Below are positions 17,647-26,757 of a stretch of DNA of 42,700 nt, one piece after another. The translations under genes were made by a program, and so were the position numbers. Source of the DNA: Cupriavidus lacunae (GTDB lineage: Bacteria > Pseudomonadota > Gammaproteobacteria > Burkholderiales > Burkholderiaceae); assembly GCF_003353055.1 (NCBI RefSeq), contig NZ_QKWJ01000061.1, forward strand, positions 2,690-45,389. Direction: 5' to 3'. Within the stretch, counting starts at the first letter, position 1, and every line of letters starts with the position of its first letter. Under the pieces are notes generated by a model that was not told the origin of the DNA, did not search any database, and worked only from the letters and a program-made list of their open reading frames with translations.

Positions 17647-19014
17647 TCAGACGGCTTGTAGCGAAAGCGGAACGAGCAGGTCAGTGTTCAGGTCGTCGGA
17701 CTCATCGATCTCCCACAAGGCCTTGAGCGCCCTGTCGCAGGCGCCTGCGCCCGAACGTGGGCCGAATAGGGCGACGAACTTGGCGGAGATCTCGGCATCG
17801 CTCATCGGGTTGCGGATGTGTCCTTTCGGGTACAGCACCTCGGAGGACACTTCGCGGCCGGAAGCGCCGCGCACCGTGACACGCGCGGCGGCGCTCTCGG
17901 GCCAAAGGCGTGAGAGCGCCTGGTCTTCGGTAACGCGCACCTTGGCCATCAGGCGCAGTACGCCGGGGTGGCAGAGTTCGTCCGCATGGAAGCAGTTCGG
18001 CTCGACCCTGCCGCGCTCCAGCGCGGTCGCCACGACGAACGGCAGGCTGTGATCGGCCGATTCGGGCGTGCGGGGAGTCCATTGGCCCGCATCGCCAGCC
18101 GCCATGTCGACCGCCGTCTTGTACGTTTCGACGTGTATGTCGTCCACCTCCCCCAAGTTCAGCTTCGTGTGCAGTTCCAGCGCAGCGAGTGCCGCGGATT
18201 GCGTGTGATAGCAAACCGGCAGGGGCTTGATGCTGGTACGCGTGATCATGCGATGCGAGCGGAATTCTTCCAGTGCCGGCCACGCGAAATTGCCGGTTAC
18301 CGAGCAGAGGCCCTGCTTCCCGTCGAAGATCGATGCGGGTCCCTCGACGCCGCGTTTTGCCAGCGCGGCCGCAAAAATGGCGTTGCGCACAGCGTTGGCG
18401 CCCGCACAGCCTTTCCAATGGGAAAGCTGCCCGTGACGGGTCTGGCGAAGCGCCATGTTGGGGGCGATAGCGAGTGCCACCGCATGGTGCATCTGCACTG
18501 CCGTCAGCCCGAACAGCTTCCCCACCCCAAGCACTGTTCCCAGCACCACGTGTACCACCTGGTCAAAGCCTTTCTCGCCCAGGTTGCTGGCGTCCATCAA
18601 CCGGCAGTAGACGTCATAGCCGATGACCACGGCTTCCACCAGGGCGCGGCCATTGGCACCGCAGGCATCTGCCGCTGCTACCATGCCGGAGATCATGTCG
18701 CTCGGATGGCCGCCACCGCCCTTGCCGATGTAGGTATCGCTGTTCTCGCCGACGCGGAGCATTACGCCATTGACGAATGCCGCCATTTCCGGAGTGGTGC
18801 GGGAGGTGGTTCCCCAAATGCCCGCGCCGGGCGTGCCGTGGTAGTGCGAAGCGAGTTCGCGCATGGATACGCTCAGGGGATGGTCGAACGAACCCATCGC
18901 GCAGGCAATGGTATCGATGAGACGGCGCTTGCATTCGTGTACGGTCTCGGTGCCCAGGGTGTGATAGCGCGTGTCGTGCGCCAGTTCTACGAGCTGTTGT
19001 GTGAGGGAGTCCAT
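17647..19014 (-). CDS. MmgE/PrpD family protein 2
   Basis: This 455-residue MmgE/PrpD protein has RRLIDTIACAMG near residue 30, GHPSDMISGMVAAADA near 105 and LSHWKGCAGANAVRNA near 195. PLPVCYHTQSAALAA near 260 and SADHSLPFVVATALERG near 310 follow. These blocks match the PrpD branch and recur almost identically in the protein at 33398-34774 (HPSDMIGG, LSDWKGCAGPNGARNG). It lies between the Bug receptor and LivK-like genes of the middle operon. A dehydratase role on a branched hydroxy-tricarboxylate or similar acid is plausible. The substrate is not readable. Confidence 0.85.
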   Translation of the reverse strand: MDSLTQQLVELAHDTRYHTLGTETVHECKRRLIDTIACAMGSFDHPLSVSMRELASHYHGTPGAGIWGTTSRTTPEMAAFVNGVMLRVGENSDTYIGKGGGGHPSDMISGMVAAADACGANGRALVEAVVIGYDVYCRLMDASNLGEKGFDQVVHVVLGTVLGVGKLFGLTAVQMHHAVALAIAPNMALRQTRHGQLSHWKGCAGANAVRNAIFAAALAKRGVEGPASIFDGKQGLCSVTGNFAWPALEEFRSHRMITRTSIKPLPVCYHTQSAALAALELHTKLNLGEVDDIHVETYKTAVDMAAGDAGQWTPRTPESADHSLPFVVATALERGRVEPNCFHADELCHPGVLRLMAKVRVTEDQALSRLWPESAAARVTVRGASGREVSSEVLYPKGHIRNPMSDAEISAKFVALFGPRSGAGACDRALKALWEIDESDDLNTDLLVPLSLQAV

Positions 19015-19113
19015 GGATCGACGGTTTCTGCGGGTAAAGTGCGCCCACCCCCAACGCGCAGTCGGGGTGCGAAAAGGCGCTGTGATTGAGGCGGCTGGCC
19101 GCGGGTGCGAAGT

Positions 19114-20097
19114 TCAGTCCAACCGGCTGATCTTGGCCAGTGCGAACAGCCTGGGCCATTCCACGAGGTCGTCGCGGATCCGCCGCGCAAATGCCATCGA
19201 CGAACCGCCCGGGGCCGTGCGTATGCCGGCCCGGTCAAACGCCTCGCTGGCACCCGGCTCGCGCAGCACATGGTCGATCGCCGCGTTAGCTCGCGAAACG
19301 ATCGACTGCGGGGTTCCGGCCGGCATCAGGACGCCCATCCAGGCCTCCAGGTCGACGCCCCGTATGCCCTGTTCCTTCAGCGTGGGCACGTTCGGGTACA
19401 GCGGCAGGCGCTCGGCGCCAACTACGCCCAGTGCGACCAGTTTGCCGGCCTTCACATAGGGCTGTACCACGCCGGGTGGGGCGAACATGAACTGTATCCG
19501 GCCGGCCAGCAGGTCGGTCATGGCCGGCGAAGAACCCTTGTATGGCACGCCGCTCAGCGTAATGCGAGCGGTATGGGCCAGCATTGCGGAATGCAGGTGA
19601 CCGAGTGCGCCCACCGAAGGGTAGGCGTAGTTGATTGCGCCCGGATTTGATTTTGCCAGCGCGATCAGGTCGCTCACGTTATGCACCTTTAACCCGGGCG
19701 AGGCGACGGCGATGGTGGTCGCATAGCCGAGGATGGAGACGGGCGTGAAATCCGTGACCGGATCGAACGTGACCTTCGTCAGCGCTGGGCTGGACGTCAG
19801 CGTCGACGACACGAGCAGCCAGGTGTAGCCGTCCGCCGGGCTCCTGGCGACTGCCATGATGCCAATGCCCGTGTTGGCGCCGGGGCGGTTGTCCACGACG
19901 ACGGGCTGGCCCAGTTCCTTCGAAAGGCGGGATGCGAGCTCGCGGGCGACGAGGTCGGTCGCGCTTCCCGCTGCAACGGGGGCTACGAGCCGGATTGGCT
20001 TGCCGGGCCATGTCTCAGCCTGAGCCGGCGTGCCTGCGGCGATTGCCAAGGCTGCGAGGCATTGCACCGCCATGGTGGTCAATATGTTGAATTTCAC
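19114..20097 (-). CDS. Bug family periplasmic solute receptor 1
   Basis: This 327-residue tripartite-tricarboxylate-type (Bug/TctC) binding protein has a signal peptide cleaved after about residue 27 (TPAQA). The mature start is ETWPGKPIRLVAPVAAGSAT. VVVDNRPGANTGIG near residue 70, SPADGYTWLLV near 87 and GVPYKGSSPAMTDLLAGRI near 182 are family landmarks. A good GGAG ribosome site is present. No TctA or TctB membrane component is encoded anywhere in the window, so the receptor must use a transporter from elsewhere or act as a sensor. It sits in the middle operon between the aldehyde dehydrogenase and a PrpD-like gene. Confidence 0.92.
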   Translation of the reverse strand: MKFNILTTMAVQCLAALAIAAGTPAQAETWPGKPIRLVAPVAAGSATDLVARELASRLSKELGQPVVVDNRPGANTGIGIMAVARSPADGYTWLLVSSTLTSSPALTKVTFDPVTDFTPVSILGYATTIAVASPGLKVHNVSDLIALAKSNPGAINYAYPSVGALGHLHSAMLAHTARITLSGVPYKGSSPAMTDLLAGRIQFMFAPPGVVQPYVKAGKLVALGVVGAERLPLYPNVPTLKEQGIRGVDLEAWMGVLMPAGTPQSIVSRANAAIDHVLREPGASEAFDRAGIRTAPGGSSMAFARRIRDDLVEWPRLFALAKISRLD

Positions 20098-20148
20098 GAT
20101 GTCTCCTTCAGCATGATTTGCTGCGGCAAGCGTGACCAGGAAGGCCAG

Positions 20149-21666
20149 TCAAAGCTTCATGAGCACTGACTTCGTCTGCGTATAGGCTTCGATCGATTCG
20201 GCGCCGTACTCTCGTCCAAAGCCTGACTGCTTGTAGCCACCGATGGACATCACCGGATCGGCCTCGCCATAGGTGTTGATCCAGACCCGCCCACACTTCA
20301 GCGCTCGTGCGACGCGGTGCGCGCGGCTCGTATCACGCGTCCAAACCGCTGCCGCCAGACCGTAGATCGACTCGTTTGCCTGGAATACCGCTTCGGCTTC
20401 ATCTTTGAAAGGGATAATCGACAGTACCGGGCCGAAGATTTCTTCCTGGGCGATGGTCATGCGATTGCCGACATGGGTGAATACGGTCGGAGTGACGAAG
20501 TAGCCGATCGACCCCACACGCTGGCCGCCAAGCTGTAATCGCGCGCCATCGCGTTGCCCCGCGTCGACGTATGACAGCACGCGGTGCATTTGTTGACCGG
20601 AGATCAGCGGCCCCAGCTGCGTGTCCGGGGAGAACGGCGAGCCTACCTTGTATCCCGCGGCCAACGCGCACACGCGTTCAGCGACCGCGTCATAGATATC
20701 CTGCTGTACGAACAGGCGCGTCCCTGACGAGCAGATCTGGCCGGAGTTGCGGCAGAAGCTCGCGACCGCGGCTGGCACCGCAGTATCGAGGTCGGCGTCG
20801 GCAAAGATGATGTTGGGCGACTTTCCGCCGAGTTCCAGCGACACCTTCTTCATGTTGCCGGCGGAGCCCTGCAGAATCTGCCTCCCCACGCCCGTGGAGC
20901 CCGTGAAGGCGATTTTGTCCACGCCCATGTGCGCCGACATGGCGGCACCAGCTGTGGGTCCGAGCCCGGGAACGACATTCAGGACGCCCGGCGGCAAGCC
21001 GCACTGCTGGATCAGTTCCGCCAGACGCAGCGTGCTGAGCGGGGCCTGCTCGGCTGGCTTGAGCACAGCCGTATTGCCGCATGCCAGTGCCGGGGCGATC
21101 TTGGTGGCGGCCATGCCCAGTGGCACGTTCCACGCATTGATTAGGGCGCAGACCCCCATCGGCTCGCGCAGCATATAGATAAAGCGGGAGGCATCGGCGG
21201 GATTGGTCGTGCCGTAGATCTTGCTTACCCATCCGGCATAGTAGCGGAAGGTCTCGGCGATATGCGGAATACGCGCTTTGCTGGCGAGGTAGGGCACGCC
21301 GTTGTCGTAGGTCTCGATCGCGGCAAGTTCATCGCCATGTCGTTCCACTGCATCGGCGATCCGTAGCAGGTAGCGCGCTCTCTCGTGGGGCGAGATCGCC
21401 GACCAGGAGGGCGCCTCGAAGGCGCTGCGAGCGGCTGTGACTGCCTTGTCGATGTCCGGCGCGTCGGCCTCTGCCACCTGTGCGAGCGACTGTTCAGTGG
21501 ACGGGTCTTCGGTCCGGAAGGACTTGCCGGAGACCGCCTCGACCCAATCTCCGCCTATCAGAAGCTTTTTCGTGCCGGAAAGGATCCAGTCCAGGGCTTG
21601 CTGCTGCCCGGGGTCGAGCGCGGTATCTCCCGCCATATTCGAATGTGATGTCATTGACTTGGTCAC
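20149..21666 (-). CDS. NAD(P)-dependent aldehyde dehydrogenase
   Basis: This 505-residue aldehyde dehydrogenase oxidises an aldehyde to the acid. INAWNVPLGMAATKIAPAL near residue 176 is the cofactor region. Glu278 in LELGGKSPN and Cys312 in NSGQICSSGTR are the catalytic pair, and the C-terminus is GGYKQSGFGREYG. The frame opens with GTG at 21666. ATGs at 21654 and about 21636 are alternatives, and no clear ribosome site decides between them. It follows the GMC oxidoreductase by about 30 bases, so alcohol to aldehyde to carboxylate is the likely two-step route. Confidence 0.92.
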   Translation of the reverse strand: MTKSMTSHSNMAGDTALDPGQQQALDWILSGTKKLLIGGDWVEAVSGKSFRTEDPSTEQSLAQVAEADAPDIDKAVTAARSAFEAPSWSAISPHERARYLLRIADAVERHGDELAAIETYDNGVPYLASKARIPHIAETFRYYAGWVSKIYGTTNPADASRFIYMLREPMGVCALINAWNVPLGMAATKIAPALACGNTAVLKPAEQAPLSTLRLAELIQQCGLPPGVLNVVPGLGPTAGAAMSAHMGVDKIAFTGSTGVGRQILQGSAGNMKKVSLELGGKSPNIIFADADLDTAVPAAVASFCRNSGQICSSGTRLFVQQDIYDAVAERVCALAAGYKVGSPFSPDTQLGPLISGQQMHRVLSYVDAGQRDGARLQLGGQRVGSIGYFVTPTVFTHVGNRMTIAQEEIFGPVLSIIPFKDEAEAVFQANESIYGLAAAVWTRDTSRAHRVARALKCGRVWINTYGEADPVMSIGGYKQSGFGREYGAESIEAYTQTKSVLMKL

Positions 21667-21698
21667 TGTGGTTCAGAAAGCGAAGGACGGTGTATCAC

Positions 21699-23318
21699 TC
21701 AGGTCGGCGGCAGGATGTCCATGGCGTCGGCAAGGATCATGTCGGCGCCTTTCTCGCCGATCATGGTGGTGCCCGCGGCCGTATTGCCGGAGGTGGGTGT
21801 CGGCATGACCGAAGCGTCAATGACGCGCAGGCGATTCACGCCGCGAACGCGGAGTCGCGCGTCGACGACGGCAAGTGCGTCGTTGCCCATCTTGCAGGTG
21901 CCGACCGGGTGGTACGAAGACTTGCCGTACTTGCCGACAAATTCGATCAACTGCTCGTCGGAGCGCGCCTCCGGGCCAGGCTGGAGTTCGCCGACGATGC
22001 CCGACGCGATCGGGTCGGTCGAGAGAACCCGGCGGATCAGGCGCAGGCCGGACAACGTGGCCTCCTGGTCCTCCGGTGCCGACAGGAAGTTGGCGTGGAA
22101 TGCGGGACTCTGGAGCGGATCGGCAGAGCGCAGCAGGATTTCACCCCGTGAAGCCGGTCGCACGCGGTAGACATTGGCACTAATCGCGTCACAGTCATCC
22201 ACCAAGATGTTGCCGTTGGGAGCCTGGCTGAATGTCATCGGCCGGAAGCCGATCTCCAGGTCGGCATAATCGACCTTGCTGCTGCTGCGCACGAATGCAG
22301 CCGCAAGCGTGGCGCTGGCGCCGAGGTAGCCGGTCTTCGCTACCACGTAACGCAGGCCTTCGCGGTATTTGCGCCAGCCGCGCAGGTCGCGGTTGTGAGA
22401 CCAGCCCGGGCGTGTCTGTACCTTCACGTGCGCACCGACGTGATCCTGCAGGTTCTTGCCGACGCCGGGCAAGTGCACACGCGCCCGGATGCCGTGGGCT
22501 CCCAGATGCTCGGCATCGCCTATCCCCGAAAGCATCAGGATATGTGGAGAATTGGTTACGCCGGCGGAGAGGATCACTTCGCGCGCGGCGCGGATGGTGC
22601 GCAGTTTGCCGTTCTCGATCACTTCAACGCCAACGGCGGCAGCGCCTTCAACAAGCACCCGGGCGACGTGAGCCTCGGTCAGTACGTCGAGATTGCCGCG
22701 GTGTCGCACAGGCGCGATGAACGCGTCGTAGGTGGTCTGGCGCACCCCTTTGTGGATGGTGGCTTGCAGCAGCCCTACGCCTTCCTCGCCTGCCACGCTC
22801 AGATCGTCGACACGCTCGATGCCGCAGCGATGGGCTGCCTCGATGAATGCCTGCACGGCGCGCGAGGCCGGAGCGGCGTCGCTGATCTTCAGCGGGCCGC
22901 CCTGGCCGCGGAACTCGTTGGCCCCGCGCACATTGTCTTCCATGCGCTTGTAGTAAGGCAGAATGTCGGTCCAGCCCCAGCCCGGATTGCCAAGGCTCAC
23001 CCAATGCTCATAGTCGCGCCGGTTGCCCCGGGTATACACCATGCCATTGATCGCGCTGCTGCCGCCCAGGGTCTTGCCGCGCGGCCAGGATATGCGGCGG
23101 CCGTTGAGCGCCGGAACCGGCTCGGTCATGTAGCGCCAGTCGAAGCGCTCGTCGCCGATCAGCATTGCCATGCCGGCCGGCACGTTGCTCCAGAATGTCT
23201 TGCTGGAAGGGCCCGCCTCAATCAGAAGCACGCGCATCGAAGGGTTATCCGACAGACGGCGTGCCACCACACAGCCAGCCGAGCCGGCGCCCACTACAAC
23301 GTAGTCCCAAGTCTCCAT
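21699..23318 (-). CDS. GMC-family FAD oxidoreductase
   Basis: This 539-residue glucose-methanol-choline oxidoreductase has YVVVGAGSAGCVVARRLSD at the N-terminus (FAD fold) and WPRGKTLGGSSAINGMVYTR near residue 80. SYHPVGTCKMG carries the catalytic His, and VMPTPTSGNTAAGTTMIGE carries its partner Asn. It would oxidise a primary alcohol, passing electrons to a quinone or similar acceptor. The ATG at 23318 was chosen because it sits directly before the FAD motif with GGAGAG upstream. It is first in the middle operon and divergent from a LysR gene, 133 bp away. Confidence 0.92.
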   Translation of the reverse strand: METWDYVVVGAGSAGCVVARRLSDNPSMRVLLIEAGPSSKTFWSNVPAGMAMLIGDERFDWRYMTEPVPALNGRRISWPRGKTLGGSSAINGMVYTRGNRRDYEHWVSLGNPGWGWTDILPYYKRMEDNVRGANEFRGQGGPLKISDAAPASRAVQAFIEAAHRCGIERVDDLSVAGEEGVGLLQATIHKGVRQTTYDAFIAPVRHRGNLDVLTEAHVARVLVEGAAAVGVEVIENGKLRTIRAAREVILSAGVTNSPHILMLSGIGDAEHLGAHGIRARVHLPGVGKNLQDHVGAHVKVQTRPGWSHNRDLRGWRKYREGLRYVVAKTGYLGASATLAAAFVRSSSKVDYADLEIGFRPMTFSQAPNGNILVDDCDAISANVYRVRPASRGEILLRSADPLQSPAFHANFLSAPEDQEATLSGLRLIRRVLSTDPIASGIVGELQPGPEARSDEQLIEFVGKYGKSSYHPVGTCKMGNDALAVVDARLRVRGVNRLRVIDASVMPTPTSGNTAAGTTMIGEKGADMILADAMDILPPT

Positions 23319-23419
23319 GATGTCTTCTCTCCAGCGCCGTAGGGGCTGGTGTTTGCCATTGTTCAGTCGGGACTTTGCTACCGCGCGTGATTCGGGTCTA
23401 ATTCTCTTTTTCACTGAGC

Positions 23420-23438
23420 TGATACAAATTGCGAATCA
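23420..23438. promoter_or_regulatory. Candidate LysR box TGAT-N11-ATCA
   Basis: In the 133-bp gap between the divergent GMC and LysR genes, TGAT-ACAAATTGCGA-ATCA is a T-N11-A dyad of the kind bound by LysR-type regulators. It lies 14 bases before the LysR start, suiting autorepression, and about 100 bp before the GMC start. It differs from the seven-copy operator found further right, so a different regulator is implied. This single-copy match is only suggestive. Confidence 0.35.
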
Positions 23439-23451
23439 GAGCGCCGATGCC

Positions 23452-24348
23452 ATGAAGCTCAACGTGTTGAAGTACTTCGTCGTCCTGGCCGAGGAACTGC
23501 ATTTCGGCCGCGCCGCGCAACGTCTGGCGATTACGCAGCCGCCGCTGAGCACGGCGATCAAGTCCCTGGAGGACGAGTTGGGCGCGGCCCTGTTCCTGCG
23601 CAGCAAGACCCGGGTGCAGCTGACGCCGGCAGGCGCAGCGTTCCTCGTGGAAGCGCGCAAGTTGCTGGAGGGCGTGGAACGGGCCGTCAGCGTGGTCAGG
23701 GCCATCGACCAGGGCATGAGCGGGCGGTTGGACATCGGCTTCGGCGGGACGCTCCTGTTTCGCGACATCCTGACGATCATCGGGCAGTTCAATCGCGAGC
23801 TTCCGGGCATCGAGGTGATGTTGCGCGAAATGCCGTCGGCGGAACAGTTCGACCGCTTGCTGCACGGACGGCTGGACGCGGGATTCGCGCACGGCGTGAC
23901 GCCGCCGCCCGAGCTCAGGTCGATGCCGTTGAAAGAGGATGACTTAGTGCTCTGCCTGTCAGTCGCGCACCCGATGGCTGCCGAGAGCGTGATCGACCTG
24001 GCCAGGCTGGAAGACGAACCGTTCGTGATGTTCGAGCGCGAGATGAACCCGGCGAACCATGACACGGTGATCGGCTTGTTCAGCCAGGCATCCATCCATC
24101 CGAGGATCGTGCACTATACGCGCAACTGGATGACCACCATGTCGATGGTATCGGAAGGCTGCGGCATGGCGATCGTGCCGTGCACGCTCGGGCGCATGCG
24201 CATGGCCGGCGTGCGACTTGTACCGCTCGCTGGTCCCGCCGTGCCCGCACGTGGCATGCTGGTCTGGAATCCGGCCCTCGTGACGCCGGGACTCGAGAGG
24301 TTCCTGGAAAGCGCGGCGCGCACGCTGGCGGATCTGTCGGCAAAGTGA
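23452..24348 (+). CDS. LysR-type transcriptional regulator 1
   Basis: This 298-residue LysR regulator opens MKLNVLKYFVVLAEELHFGR, with the winged helix-turn-helix AAQRLAITQPPLSTAIKSLE at residues 21-40. The co-inducer domain follows, including GRLDIGFGGTLLFRDIL near 85. The ATG at 23452 puts the helix-turn-helix in its normal position. An upstream in-frame start would add 45 residues with no homology. It is divergent from the GMC-aldehyde dehydrogenase-transporter operon and is its likely regulator. It converges on the second LysR gene, 22 bases away. Confidence 0.92.
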   Translation: MKLNVLKYFVVLAEELHFGRAAQRLAITQPPLSTAIKSLEDELGAALFLRSKTRVQLTPAGAAFLVEARKLLEGVERAVSVVRAIDQGMSGRLDIGFGGTLLFRDILTIIGQFNRELPGIEVMLREMPSAEQFDRLLHGRLDAGFAHGVTPPPELRSMPLKEDDLVLCLSVAHPMAAESVIDLARLEDEPFVMFEREMNPANHDTVIGLFSQASIHPRIVHYTRNWMTTMSMVSEGCGMAIVPCTLGRMRMAGVRLVPLAGPAVPARGMLVWNPALVTPGLERFLESAARTLADLSAK

Positions 24349-24370
24349 ACCTCGCCGCCCTCGCTCAGTG

Positions 24371-25351
24371 TTAGTGTGAGTCGGCTGCGGCCCCGGACGC
24401 CGCGGCCTTGCCGTGGTTCGCGCCGGAAAGCTCCTGGACGACGGCGATGAACTGCTGCAGGACAGGTTCGATACGACCCTTCATCCAGCAAAGCTGGAAG
24501 TTGGTCCTGTAGTTGACGTCAGTGAGCTTGATCACTGCCAGGCCGGAGGGGTAGGTAAAGTCCTTCCCCAGCACGGCCAATCCTATCCCGACCCCGACAG
24601 AGATCAGGTTCATCTGGGATGCGATGGAGTGGACTTCCTGCACGACCTGCGGCTCGAATCCCGCCTCCTGGCAGAAGGCGAACAGTGGCCCGTATCCCGG
24701 GCTGACGCTGGACCTCGGCACGACGACGAATCGCTCGCCGGCGAGCTGGCTCAGGGAGACCGCTTTCCGCTTTGCGAGGGGATGGTCGGCGGGCACCACG
24801 ACGCCAAGCCCGCCGGTCTGGATCACGTAGCGTTCGAGCGACGCCTTGCCTTCCGCTTGGACGATGCCCTTTCGCTGCTTCCGGGGCGCTCCGGCATCCG
24901 GGCCGAAATGCATGAAGCCAGCCTGGATCCGTCCCTCGAGCACAGCCTTGACCTGCTCGGACGTCGGCATCTCGACCAACGTGAGTGCGACGTTGGGGTG
25001 GTATTCGAGGAATCGCTTGATGGCAGCGCGGAAGAGCGGGTGGTACAGGGTCAGTGATCCGTAGCCGATGCTCAATCCGCCTACCTTGCCTTCGCCAACC
25101 TGCTTGGCCAGGGTGACGGCCTGACTGAGATCGCTCATGATGCTTTGCAGGCGAGGCAGGAGCGCCTGCCCGGCGGCGGTCAACTTGACCTTGTGTGGCT
25201 GCCTTTCGAAGAGCTCCACGCCGAGTTCGTCTTCCAGGTCCGCGATGATCTGCGACACCGCGGGGCGCGTGACGAACAGACGGTCCGAGGCTCGACCGAA
25301 ATGCTCCTCTTCTGCGGCTGCGACGAAATAGCGCAGGTGTCTGAGTTCCAT
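24371..25351 (-). CDS. LysR-type transcriptional regulator 2, probable regulon controller
   Basis: This 326-residue LysR protein opens MELRHLRYFVAAAEEEHFGR, and RASDRLFVTRPAVSQIIADL forms the helix-turn-helix. The co-inducer domain begins near KVGGLSIGYGSL. The tail is about 20 residues longer than usual and Ala-rich. Its own promoter carries one copy, and the divergent Bug gene a second copy, of a T-N11-A operator that recurs before five more units in the window. Autoregulation and control of the right-hand block are therefore likely. An upstream start at 25591 would lie beyond the operators and is rejected. Confidence 0.93.
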   Translation of the reverse strand: MELRHLRYFVAAAEEEHFGRASDRLFVTRPAVSQIIADLEDELGVELFERQPHKVKLTAAGQALLPRLQSIMSDLSQAVTLAKQVGEGKVGGLSIGYGSLTLYHPLFRAAIKRFLEYHPNVALTLVEMPTSEQVKAVLEGRIQAGFMHFGPDAGAPRKQRKGIVQAEGKASLERYVIQTGGLGVVVPADHPLAKRKAVSLSQLAGERFVVVPRSSVSPGYGPLFAFCQEAGFEPQVVQEVHSIASQMNLISVGVGIGLAVLGKDFTYPSGLAVIKLTDVNYRTNFQLCWMKGRIEPVLQQFIAVVQELSGANHGKAAASGAAADSH

Positions 25352-25464
25352 GGATCGGGGGATGTCTCTGTCAGGGGCTTCGTGCTTGTCGGTCGACGGG
25401 CCGCCGCGTTTCCGTGGCTGGGAAGGTCGGCTTTGCTTACAGTGTCGCAACATTGTGCCGGGGT

Positions 25465-25506
25465 GTCGAGTCGCGTTTACCTTGTATCTGGTAAGCAATG
25501 CTAACC
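25465..25506 (-). promoter_or_regulatory. Composite LysR operator, copy A (LysR 2 promoter)
   Basis: Read on the minus strand, the palindrome is GGTTAGC-ATT-GCTTACC (25506-25490). It is followed by AAACGCGACTCGAC (25478-25465), with ACT starting 19 bases after the palindrome. It points at LysR gene 2 (start 25351) and implies autoregulation. An extra half site GTTTACC lies at 25475-25481. Confidence 0.75.
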
Positions 25507-25524
25507 GCTCGACGCTGGTCGCAG

Positions 25525-25567
25525 GGTAAGCACAGCTTACCGGATAAGGGCCTAAAATCAACTGGAC
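25525..25567 (+). promoter_or_regulatory. Composite LysR operator, copy B (Bug receptor 2)
   Basis: GGTAAGC-ACA-GCTTACC (25525-25541) is a perfect 7-3-7 palindrome and the best copy in the window. AAAATCAACTGGAC follows at 25554-25567, with ACT starting 20 bases after the palindrome. It faces Bug receptor 2 (start 25757), leaving a leader of roughly 150 bases in which I see no gene. The rest of the 405-bp gap between LysR 2 and the Bug gene holds nothing else recognisable. Confidence 0.8.
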
Positions 25568-25756
25568 GCCCAGGCCGTGCAGCGACGACACTTTTGTTCA
25601 TCGCTCTGCATGCACAGCAAACAGGGCCCCTTTATCGCCCGGCATCGCCCGGCACCATGCGGCAACGACGTCTGCTCCTGCCAGGACAGGGCCTGCACCG
25701 GGTCGAATCCGGCTGCAGCGGGCTTTCCGTCGGCCCGAAATACCCTGAGGAGACAC

Positions 25757-26719
25757 ATGAAAAACCGCCGCCATCTTCTGAAGTCCCTTGCCGGCTGCCT
25801 GATCGCGTCAGCCGTCGTTTCCGCGCAGGCGCAGGACGGAGCATTTCCAGTCAGGCCGGTGCGCCTGGTCGTCTCGACGTCGGCCGGCGGGATGACCGAC
25901 ATCTTAGCGCGCCTCTATGCAGACAAACTCTCGAAGACCCTGAAGCAGCCGTTCGTGGTCGAAAACATGCCTGGCGCCAGTACGATGCTCGCCTCGCGCT
26001 ATGTTGCAAGACAAGCCGCCGACGGCTATACGCTGCTCGTCGCTGCCAACACCATCGCGACGCTCCCTCACGTCGAGAAAAATGCCGGCTATCAGATGAA
26101 GGATTTTGTCGGCATTGGGGAGTTGGCACGCTCGCCATCTCTGCTGGTGGTGAGCGGATCGTCGAAGATGAAGACGATCCCCGAGCTTGTCGCGGCAGCC
26201 AAGAGGAATCCGGGCGTCGTTACGTATGCGTACACGGGCCGCGGGACGACGTCGCACATGACGGCGGAGTTGTTCGCGCGGGACGCTGGAGTCAGCTTCA
26301 ATGGCATCGCGTACAAGGGGATTTCGCTGGCGGTGCCAGACGTGCTGGCCGGGAGAGTCGACTTCCTGATGGGGCCATCGACTTCGACGGAAGAGTTAAC
26401 CAAGAGCGGAAAGATGCGTGCCTTAGCGATCACTTCATGGTCGCGCTCCCCGGCGTTTCCTAATGTCCCGACCTTCAGGGAACTGGGATACCCGGATGCG
26501 ACCTACAACCTGTTCTTTGGCATTTTTGCGCCCGCCGCGATCCCCGATGCCGTACGGAAGACACTGGCCGATGCCATGGATTTGGCAAAGCAGGACCCAA
26601 CGTTCACCGGGCGGCTGCGGCAGTTGGGCATGGAAGTCTCCAATGTGAGAACGCCAGAGCAGTTCGACGCATTCCTCCGGCAAGAAGAAGAGAAATCGGT
26701 GAGCCTGCTCCGAAAGTGA
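25757..26719 (+). CDS. Bug family periplasmic solute receptor 2
   Basis: This 320-residue Bug/TctC-like receptor has a signal peptide (KNRRHLLKSLAGCLI, cleavage near SAQAQ) and then FPVRPVRLVVSTSAGGMTDI. FVVENMPGASTMLASRYVAR, ADGYTLLVAANT and NGIAYKGISLAVPDVLAGRV are family landmarks. GAGGAG lies 5 bases before the ATG at 25757 and decides the start. It is clearly paralogous to the receptor at 27569-28549 (same ENMPGAS, TSHM, FPNVPTF-ELGYP blocks). There are no TctA/TctB genes nearby. Copy B of the LysR operator lies upstream. Confidence 0.93.
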   Translation: MKNRRHLLKSLAGCLIASAVVSAQAQDGAFPVRPVRLVVSTSAGGMTDILARLYADKLSKTLKQPFVVENMPGASTMLASRYVARQAADGYTLLVAANTIATLPHVEKNAGYQMKDFVGIGELARSPSLLVVSGSSKMKTIPELVAAAKRNPGVVTYAYTGRGTTSHMTAELFARDAGVSFNGIAYKGISLAVPDVLAGRVDFLMGPSTSTEELTKSGKMRALAITSWSRSPAFPNVPTFRELGYPDATYNLFFGIFAPAAIPDAVRKTLADAMDLAKQDPTFTGRLRQLGMEVSNVRTPEQFDAFLRQEEEKSVSLLRK

Positions 26720-26757
26720 GTCTGAGCCGGCCGGACCCCTCAGTTGGCTGCTGAAGC

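Noticed and set aside
16692..17726. Plus-strand open frame of 344 codons opposite the LivK-like gene
   Set aside because: It is the antisense shadow of a gene with a signal peptide, family motifs and a strong ribosome site.
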